In this document: positions 1 through 4,701 of the stretch, piece by piece
How the letters are laid out: each line of letters starts with the position of its first letter
How positions within the stretch are numbered: the stretch's first letter is position 1
Assembly (NCBI GenBank): GCA_900763965.1
Contig: CAAFMG010000077.1
Coordinates: forward strand, 1 to 6,438
Reading direction: 5' to 3'
From: an uncultured Oscillospiraceae bacterium
GTDB lineage: Bacteria; Bacillota; Clostridia; Oscillospirales; Oscillospiraceae
Length of the DNA: 6,438 nucleotides
The notes under the pieces: model-generated
Database searches by the model: none
What the model saw: the letters and a program-made list of their open reading frames with translations, nothing else
What the model was told of the DNA's origin: nothing
Made by a program: the position numbers and the translations under genes

Positions 1-27
1 AACAGCCAAAAATGCGGTTGTTTTTTT
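1..27 (+). terminator. Probable intrinsic terminator of an upstream gene (cut by window edge)
   Basis: AACAGCC (1-7) can pair with GGTTGTT (16-22) through seven pairs, one of them G-U, around an eight-base loop. A run of seven T follows at 21-27. This is the shape of a rho-independent terminator on the plus strand. The left arm begins at the first base, so the stem may be longer outside the window. The gene it would end is not visible. Confidence 0.5.
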
Positions 28-63
28 GCATATTTTCGTCCCTTGCTTTTTTTCGGGCAGGGC

Positions 64-87
64 CTTACAATTCTACTATATTGTAAG
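64..87. promoter_or_regulatory. Perfect inverted repeat in the glnN leader, possible operator
   Basis: CTTACAAT (64-71) is repeated in perfect inverted form as ATTGTAAG (80-87), with eight bases between. The AT-rich centre contains -10-like hexamers (TACTAT at 74-79, TATATT at 77-82), but no good -35 lies 16-18 bases upstream of either. The dyad ends 43 bases before the glnN start codon. The half-sites point the opposite way from the TnrA/GlnR consensus (TGTNA-N7-TNACA), so I do not assign it to those regulators. It could be a repressor operator or an RNA hairpin. No T-run follows, so it is not a normal terminator. Confidence 0.45.
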
Positions 88-130
88 TTAGTTCCATTTT
101 TTGGCTTTCATTTTGAAAGGAAGGGACAGT

Positions 131-2215
131 ATGAACGAGATCGTGAACATTCCTGAGATTTTTGGCAGCGATGTGTTCAATGAAGCTACCATGCAGGAAC
201 GCCTGGCACCGGAGGTTTTCCATGCCTGGAAGAACTGCATTGCCACCGGCTCTCAGCTGACGCTGGAGGTGGCCAACCAAATCGCCGAGGCCATGAAGCT
301 GTGGGCTCTGGAGAAGGGCGCCACCCACTACACCCACTGGTTCCAGCCTATGACCGGCATCACCGCTGAAAAGCATGATTCCTTTATCTCCCCCACCGGA
401 GACGGCCGGGTGATTATGGAATTTTCCGGTAAAGAGCTGGTGCGGGGCGAGCCGGATGCCTCTTCCTTCCCCAACGGCGGCCTGCGGGCAACCTTTGAAG
501 CCAGAGGCTACACCGCATGGGACCCCACGGCCTTTGCCTTTGTCCGGGACGGCAGTCTGTACATTCCCACCTGCTTCTTCTCCTATACCGGGGAAGCACT
601 GGATAAAAAGACCCCCCTGCTGCGCTCTGTGGAGGAGGTCTCCCGGGAAGCTGTCCGGATCCTGCGGCTGTTCGGTGACCAGACCACCCAGCGGGTCATC
701 TGCTGTGTGGGTGCAGAGCAGGAGTATTTCCTGCTGCCCCGGGATATGTATGCCCAGCGGGAGGATCTGCGCCTGACGGGCCGCACTCTGTTCGGTGCCC
801 TGGCCCCCAAGGGACAGGAGCTGGATGACCACTATTTCGGCACCATCCGCACCCGTGTTTCTTCCTTTATGCGGGATTTGGATGAGCAGCTGTGGCGGCT
901 TGGCATCCTCAGCAAGACCAAGCACAACGAGGGTGCACCCTGCCAGCATGAGCTTGCCCCAATCTATACCGATGTCAATACCGCCTGCGACAACAACCAG
1001 ATGATGATGGCCATTATGAAGAAGGTGGCTGCCAAGCACAATCTGGTGTGCCTGCTCCATGAAAAGCCCTTTGCCGGGGTCAACGGCTCCGGTAAGCACA
1101 ACAACTGGTCCCTGTCCACGGATTCCGGCAAGAACCTGTTCAGCCCCGGCAAGACCCCCAGCCAGAATGCCCGGTTCCTGCTGTTTCTGGCGGCCTTCCT
1201 CAAGGGCGTGGATGAATACCAGGATTTTCTGCGGTGTACCGTAGCCTACGCAGGCAACGACCACCGTCTGGGCGGCGGCGAAGCACCTCCTGCCATTGTG
1301 TCTGTGTTCCTGGGGGAGGAACTCAACGGCATCCTTCAGTCCATCGTCAACGGCGGCAGCTATGAGAAGAAGGAAAAGTGCGTGCTGCGGATCGGCGTGG
1401 ACGTTCTGCCTCCCATCCCCAAGGACACCACCGACCGCAACCGTACCAGCCCTCTGGCCTTTACCGGCAACAAATTTGAGTTCCGTATGCTGGGCTCCTC
1501 CCAGTCCATTTCCGGCCCCAATATTGCCCTGAATACCATTATGGCAGAGGAGCTGCGGCAGTTTGCCGACCGTCTGGAGCAGGCGGCGGACTTTGACCAG
1601 GAGCTGCATCAGCTGGTATGCGAGGTCTTTACCAACCATCAGCGGATCGTTTTCAGCGGAAACGGCTATGGCGAGGAATGGAAGCAGGAGGCAGCCCGCC
1701 GGGGACTGAGCAATTATCCCTCTACTGCCGAGGCCATGCCCTCCTATGTCTCCCCCAAAATCATTGACCTGGTGACCCGCCATGGAATTTTCACCGAGGC
1801 GGAGATCCGTGCCCGGTATGCCATCCACCTGGAGGCCTACAACAAAATGGAGGCCATCGAAGCCCGCACCATGCTGGATATGGCACTGCATCAGATTTTG
1901 CCTGCGGCATTGCATTACTGCCGGGATCTGTGCGAAGCCGTGCGGACCAAGCAGCGCATTGGTGTCAGCTGTCAGGCGGAGACCAGCCTGATCGGCAAGC
2001 TGTCTGGCCACACCGATGCCCTGTATGCCACCATCGAGAAGCTGCAAAAGGCTCTGGCGGAAGTTCCTGAAAATGTGGAGCAGACCTCTGTGTACTATCA
2101 CAGCACCGTGATCCCCATCATGCAGGAAATGCGCAAGGCAGCCGATGCCCTGGAGACGCTGACGGATAAGCGCTACTGGCCCTATCCCACCTATTCTGAT
2201 TTGTTGTTCTATTAA
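131..2215 (+). CDS. glnN: Type III glutamine synthetase
   Basis: This 694-residue cytosolic enzyme joins ammonia to glutamate using ATP to make glutamine, the main entry of ammonia into biosynthesis. Its length fits type III (about 700 residues) rather than type I (about 450). Type III signatures are visible: KHDSF (81-85), GEPDASSFPNGGLR (106-119), GAEQEYF (194-200, metal-binding glutamates), NEGAPCQHE (266-274), VNGSGKHNNWS (317-327), the nucleotide/glutamate-site block NRTSPLAFTGNKFEFR (437-452), and a C-terminal WPYPTYSDLLF close to the family's usual end. The ATG at 131 was chosen because AAAGGAAGGG (116-125) is well placed as its ribosome site. An in-frame TTG at 101 would add ten residues but would put that site inside the gene. 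The gene is monocistronic, with its own terminator 5 bases after the stop. Nothing is truncated. The family call is secure; the regulation is unknown. Confidence 0.97.
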   Translation: MNEIVNIPEIFGSDVFNEATMQERLAPEVFHAWKNCIATGSQLTLEVANQIAEAMKLWALEKGATHYTHWFQPMTGITAEKHDSFISPTGDGRVIMEFSGKELVRGEPDASSFPNGGLRATFEARGYTAWDPTAFAFVRDGSLYIPTCFFSYTGEALDKKTPLLRSVEEVSREAVRILRLFGDQTTQRVICCVGAEQEYFLLPRDMYAQREDLRLTGRTLFGALAPKGQELDDHYFGTIRTRVSSFMRDLDEQLWRLGILSKTKHNEGAPCQHELAPIYTDVNTACDNNQMMMAIMKKVAAKHNLVCLLHEKPFAGVNGSGKHNNWSLSTDSGKNLFSPGKTPSQNARFLLFLAAFLKGVDEYQDFLRCTVAYAGNDHRLGGGEAPPAIVSVFLGEELNGILQSIVNGGSYEKKEKCVLRIGVDVLPPIPKDTTDRNRTSPLAFTGNKFEFRMLGSSQSISGPNIALNTIMAEELRQFADRLEQAADFDQELHQLVCEVFTNHQRIVFSGNGYGEEWKQEAARRGLSNYPSTAEAMPSYVSPKIIDLVTRHGIFTEAEIRARYAIHLEAYNKMEAIEARTMLDMALHQILPAALHYCRDLCEAVRTKQRIGVSCQAETSLIGKLSGHTDALYATIEKLQKALAEVPENVEQTSVYYHSTVIPIMQEMRKAADALETLTDKRYWPYPTYSDLLFY

Positions 2216-2219
2216 AAAG

Positions 2220-2253
2220 AAAAGCGTTGTCTTGCAAAAGGCAACGCTTTTTT
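2220..2253 (+). terminator. Strong intrinsic terminator of glnN
   Basis: AAAAGCGTTG (2220-2229) pairs perfectly with CAACGCTTTT (2242-2251). The stem continues inward through one G-U and three Watson-Crick pairs to a GCAA tetraloop (2234-2237), giving about 14 pairs. A run of six T (2248-2253) follows the GC-rich core, and a second T-run lies at 2261-2265. It starts 5 bases after the glnN stop, so it should isolate glnN from spoIIGA. Confidence 0.9.
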
Positions 2254-2291
2254 CTTGGGCTTTTTGTTCTCCGGGGGAAGGCCGGGGGCGG

Positions 2292-2301
2292 TGCCGACGA
2301 A
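2292..2301. promoter_or_regulatory. Possible Spo0A-box pair upstream of spoIIGA
   Basis: The stretch TGCCGACGAA holds two overlapping 6-of-7 matches to the Spo0A box core TGNCGAA (2292-2298 and 2295-2301). It lies about 85-95 bases before the start site inferred from the -10 at 2375. In Bacillus subtilis spoIIG the distal Spo0A site sits in a similar position. Further CGAC cores occur at 2338-2341 and 2349-2352, the latter touching the -35-like hexamer. The matches are imperfect, and short degenerate motifs arise easily by chance, so confidence is limited. Confidence 0.3.
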
Positions 2302-2345
2302 GGGTGGGGGAGCCTGGGGGAACTTGCGGCGGCGGAACGACTGGG

Positions 2346-2380
2346 TTGCGACCGGGTTTTTCCTGCCGCCGGGGTATACT
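2346..2380 (+). promoter_or_regulatory. Candidate spoIIG-type promoter with long spacer
   Basis: A -10-like TATACT (2375-2380, five of six to consensus) follows a -35-like TTGCGA (2346-2351, four of six) after 23 bases. No good -35 lies at the normal 17-base spacing. The Bacillus subtilis spoIIG promoter is known for a similar oversized spacer (22 bases) and depends on phosphorylated Spo0A for use by sigma-A polymerase. The inferred start near 2387 gives a short leader of about 24 bases carrying the ribosome site at 2398-2405. The homology of architecture is inference. Confidence 0.45.
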
Positions 2381-2410
2381 GGTGGCAGCCAAGGGACAAG
2401 GGGGGATGGT

Positions 2411-3187
2411 GTGCGGATCTATCTGGATGGTGTGGTGGTTATCAACTTTTTGGTGGATCTTCTGCTGCTTTTGGGGACAAATCGGCTGGCAGGATATCCG
2501 GATGACAAAAAACGCCTGGTCTCTGCCGCCGCAGTGGGAGGACTGTATGGCGGGGTCTGCCTGCTGCCGGGGTTCCGCTTTCTGGCAAAGCTGCTGTGGC
2601 GGCTGGTCTTTCTGGGGATCATGGGGCTGATCGCCTTCGGCTGGCAGAAAAGTGCCCTGCGGCGGTGCGGGATCTTTCTGCTTCTGAGTCTGGCACTGGG
2701 GGGATTGGCGGTCTGCCTGGGCCGGGGGGATCTGCGGGCGCTGATGCTGGCTGCGGCAGGCCTGTGGTGCTTGGGGCGGCTAAGCTGGAGCGAGCCGGTG
2801 GGCAGCCGGAAATATGTTCCTCTGGAAATCACCTGGGGGGAGCAGTCGGTGAAGCTGCTGGCTCTGCGGGACACGGGAAACACCCTTTGCGATCCCATCA
2901 CCGGGGAACAGGCCCTGGTAATTTCTCAGTCGGCGGCATCCCGGCTGACAGGACTGAGCCGGGAGCAGCTGCAAGATCCCTTAAAAACCATGGCCCAGGG
3001 GGCACTTCCGGGACTGCGGCTGCTGCCTTACCGAACGGTGGGGCAGGGCAGCGGCATGATGCTGGCTATGATTTTTGACAGGGTATCCATAGACGGAAAT
3101 AAGAAAAAACGGCTGGTTGCATTTGCGCCGGAGAATTTTGGAAGGGGAACGGAGTATCAGGCATTGACAGGAGGGGCTGGCGTATGA
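2411..3187 (+). CDS. spoIIGA: Pro-sigma-E processing aspartic protease SpoIIGA
   Basis: This 258-residue membrane protease of the sporulation septum cleaves the pro-sequence from sigma-E to activate mother-cell transcription. The N-terminus (RIYLDG) is typical of SpoIIGA. About five hydrophobic segments follow (roughly 6-22, 36-54, 62-78, 85-104, 107-122). The C-terminal protease domain has the catalytic block LRDTGNTLCDP (152-162, Asp154), as in retroviral-type aspartic proteases, and the family's RLLPYRTVGQ (203-212). The GTG at 2411 is chosen because AAGGGGGG (2398-2405) lies five bases upstream and the protein then begins as in homologues. The frame is open further upstream to 2255, but that part is a G-rich leader without family similarity. 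At 258 residues it is shorter than the 309 of Bacillus subtilis. It overlaps sigE by four bases (ATGA), so translation is probably coupled. The call is firm. Confidence 0.93.
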   Translation: MRIYLDGVVVINFLVDLLLLLGTNRLAGYPDDKKRLVSAAAVGGLYGGVCLLPGFRFLAKLLWRLVFLGIMGLIAFGWQKSALRRCGIFLLLSLALGGLAVCLGRGDLRALMLAAAGLWCLGRLSWSEPVGSRKYVPLEITWGEQSVKLLALRDTGNTLCDPITGEQALVISQSAASRLTGLSREQLQDPLKTMAQGALPGLRLLPYRTVGQGSGMMLAMIFDRVSIDGNKKKRLVAFAPENFGRGTEYQALTGGAGV

Positions 3188-3891
3188 GCATACTGTTGGT
3201 AATTTTGGAAAAACTGGGACTGGCGCAGCATCCGGGGATCTTTTACATCGGCGGCAGCGATGTTTTGCCCCCGCCATTGAAGGGAGCCCAGGAGCAGGCG
3301 GCGCTGGAAGCGCTGGAGCGGGGAGAGGAGGAAGCCAGACAGCGCCTGGTGGAGCACAACCTTCGGCTGGTGGTCTACATTGCCCGGCGGTTTGAAAACA
3401 CAGGCACCAATCTGGAGGATCTGATCTCCATCGGAACCATAGGCTTAATCAAGGCAGTCAACACCTATCGTCTGGACAAAAAAATCAAGCTGGCGACCTA
3501 CGCCTCCCGGTGCATTGAAAACGAGATCCTGATGCACATCCGCAAGACCGCCAACCAGAAAGCGGAGATTTCCCTGGATGAGCCCATCAACATGGACTGC
3601 GACGGCAACGAGCTGCTGCTGTCGGACATTTTGGGCACAGAGGAGGACATGATCTTGCAGCCCCTGGAAAATGATGTGGATCTGTGCGTTCTGCGGCAGG
3701 CGTTGACGGAGCTGCCGGATCGGGAGCGGGAGATCGTATGTATGCGTTTCGGTTTGCAGGGCCGGAAGGAGCGAACCCAGAAGGAGGTGGCAAGCTCCAT
3801 GGGCATTTCCCAGTCCTACATCTCCCGTTTGGAGAAGCGGATCATGCTTCGGCTGCGGAAGGAATTTTTAAGACAAACAAATTGTGCATAA
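3184..3891 (+). CDS. sigE: RNA polymerase sporulation sigma factor, pro-sigma-E
   Basis: This 235-residue precursor becomes the early mother-cell sigma factor after SpoIIGA removes its N-terminus. The mature part starts around FYIGGSDVLPPPL (20-32), the conserved landmark just after the processing region. Region 2 (about 59-115) contains NLRLVVYIARRFENTG, the core-binding ISIGTIGLIKAVNTY and the -10-recognising LATYASRCIENEI. Region 4 (about 177-228) contains LPDREREIV and the helix-turn-helix MGISQSYISRLEKRI. The first residues (1-19) form the pro-sequence, about seven residues shorter than in Bacillus subtilis and with only one lysine. The start is supported by AGGAGG (3169-3174) nine bases upstream and by the ATGA overlap with spoIIGA. 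No ATG, GTG or TTG occurs in frame between the preceding stop (3100) and 3184. sigG, the usual downstream neighbour, is absent here. Confidence 0.96.
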   Translation: MSILLVILEKLGLAQHPGIFYIGGSDVLPPPLKGAQEQAALEALERGEEEARQRLVEHNLRLVVYIARRFENTGTNLEDLISIGTIGLIKAVNTYRLDKKIKLATYASRCIENEILMHIRKTANQKAEISLDEPINMDCDGNELLLSDILGTEEDMILQPLENDVDLCVLRQALTELPDREREIVCMRFGLQGRKERTQKEVASSMGISQSYISRLEKRIMLRLRKEFLRQTNCA

Positions 3892-3907
3892 AAATGCAAG
3901 AATACAC

Positions 3908-3936
3908 TTGAAAAATATCAATGCCAATGTTATAAT
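3908..3936 (+). promoter_or_regulatory. Near-consensus sigma-A promoter of rex (extended -10)
   Basis: TTGAAA (3908-3913) and a perfect TATAAT (3931-3936) are separated by exactly 17 bases. TG lies one base before the -10 (3928-3929), making an extended -10 element. The start would be near 3943, leaving a leader of about 33 bases. This gives rex vegetative expression independent of the sporulation pair upstream. Confidence 0.85.
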
Positions 3937-3945
3937 CAGATCTAA

Positions 3946-3959
3946 AATACCAACGTATT
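3946..3959. promoter_or_regulatory. Small dyad just after the rex transcription start
   Basis: AATAC (3946-3950) and GTATT (3955-3959) form an inverted repeat with four bases between. It lies only a few bases after the inferred start of the rex transcript, a place where a bound repressor could block initiation. It does not match the known Rex consensus (TTGTGAA-N4-TTCACAA or the clostridial TTGTTAA-N4-TTAACAA). Five-base arms are short enough to occur by chance. Confidence 0.25.
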
Positions 3960-3975
3960 AGAACCGAGGATCATT

Positions 3976-4635
3976 ATGGAGAAGAAAAAAATTTCCAAAT
4001 TTATGTTGAAGCGTTTGCCGGTGTATCTTTCCTATCTGAAGAGCCTGCCGGCAGACCAATTCGTGCATATCTCCGCAACGACCTTGGCCAACGCCCTGGG
4101 CATGGGACAGGTTCAGGTCCGCAAGGATCTGGCAATGGTTTCCGACGGCGGTCGGCCGAAGATCGGCTATCTGCGGGAGGGACTGATTGACGACATCGAG
4201 CAGTTCCTGGGATATGACAGCACCACAGGAGCTGTTCTGATCGGTGCAGGAAAGCTGGGTCAGGCACTGATGGCCTATTCCGGCTTTGCTGAATATGGTC
4301 TGAATATCATGGCAGCCTTTGATGTGAACCCTGCTCTGGATCACACCGATGACGGCAAGCCCATTTACCCCATTACTCAGCTGGATGCCTTCTGCAAAGA
4401 ACACAAGGTGCTTATGGGCATCATCACCGTTCCGGCAGAGTTCGCCCAGGAGGCTGCCGACCGGCTGGTTGCCGTGGGCATCAAGGCCATCTGGACCTTT
4501 GCCCCCGCCCATCTGGAGGTGCCGGAGCATATTCTGGTGCAGCACGAGAACATGGCCACCTCTTTGGCTGTGCTTTCTGTGCACCTGCAGGCCCAGATAA
4601 AGGAAGAAATGATGGAAAAGGAAAAAGAAAAGTAA
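3976..4635 (+). CDS. rex: Redox-sensing transcriptional repressor Rex
   Basis: This 219-residue dimeric DNA-binding protein releases its operators when the NADH/NAD+ ratio rises, adjusting fermentation and NADH-oxidising genes. The N-terminal winged helix (about 5-75) contains RLPVYLSYL (13-21), the turn-helix SATTLANALG (33-42) and the recognition segment QVQVRKDL (45-52). The Rossmann domain follows, with the dinucleotide loop GAGKLG (90-95) after AVLI and Asp116 in AAFDVNP at the end of the second strand, as expected for NAD(H) binding. The C-terminal part keeps WTFAPAHLEVPE (173-184) and a helix used for domain swapping. The wing reads SDGGRPKIGY (56-65) rather than the FGxFGxRGxGY of Bacillus Rex, so operator preference may differ. 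The tail is rich in Lys and Glu. GAGGA (3966-3970) is the ribosome site. rex has its own promoter and lies 84 bases after sigE with no terminator between them. Confidence 0.93.
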   Translation: MEKKKISKFMLKRLPVYLSYLKSLPADQFVHISATTLANALGMGQVQVRKDLAMVSDGGRPKIGYLREGLIDDIEQFLGYDSTTGAVLIGAGKLGQALMAYSGFAEYGLNIMAAFDVNPALDHTDDGKPIYPITQLDAFCKEHKVLMGIITVPAEFAQEAADRLVAVGIKAIWTFAPAHLEVPEHILVQHENMATSLAVLSVHLQAQIKEEMMEKEKEK

Positions 4636-4637
4636 TA

Positions 4638-4672
4638 AAAACAGCCGCAGATTCAGAATCTGCGGCTGTTTT
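4638..4672. terminator. Bidirectional intrinsic terminator between rex and glnS
   Basis: A perfect stem of 16 pairs joins 4638-4653 to 4657-4672, with GC-rich core ACAGCCGCAG and a three-base loop. It begins two bases after the rex stop and lies 30 bases beyond the glnS stop on the other strand. Read on the minus strand, the stem ends in TTTTTATTACTTTT, a good T-tract. On the plus strand only the four T of the stem itself are present before GCGCC. It should therefore end both transcripts, the glnS one more efficiently. Confidence 0.88.
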
Positions 4673-4701
4673 GCGCCTTCTTATGGGATAACTCGTCAGC
4701 T

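Noticed and set aside
38..62. Weak hairpin CCCTTGC / GCAGGG in the glnN leader
   Set aside because: It needs a bulge and has only six pairs with a T-rich loop. It has no terminator T-run after it and does not resemble a known riboswitch.
55..69. Sigma-54-like -24/-12 promoter (GGGCAG then TTACA) before glnN
   Set aside because: The invariant GG and GC doublets are not at the required distance, and the -12 GC is absent (AC instead).
2328..2370. Inverted GGCGGC (2328-2333) / GCCGCC (2365-2370) before spoIIGA
   Set aside because: Six-base GC-only arms 31 bases apart are expected by chance in such a GC-rich strip and are not followed by a T-tract.
65..2392. A 775-codon open frame on the minus strand opposite glnN
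   Set aside because: It lies almost entirely antisense to a certain type III glutamine synthetase. It has no recognisable domain, has a low-complexity Gly/Gln/His/Leu composition and runs through the terminator. It is best explained by high-GC codon bias suppressing antisense stops.
2255..2410. N-terminal extension of SpoIIGA from the TTG at 2255
   Set aside because: It would add 52 G-rich-encoded residues without family similarity and would place the good AAGGGGGG ribosome site and the promoter inside the gene. The GTG at 2411 gives the expected RIYLD start.
2227..2630. Plus-strand open frames starting inside the glnN terminator and running into spoIIGA
   Set aside because: They begin in the terminator hairpin, encode Gly/Trp/Cys-rich nonsense from the G-rich leader, have no ribosome site and overlap spoIIGA out of frame.
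3498..3806. Minus-strand open frames inside sigE, and similar shadows inside rex and glnS
   Set aside because: They overlap well-supported conserved proteins, show arginine/proline-rich shadow composition and have no ribosome sites or domains.
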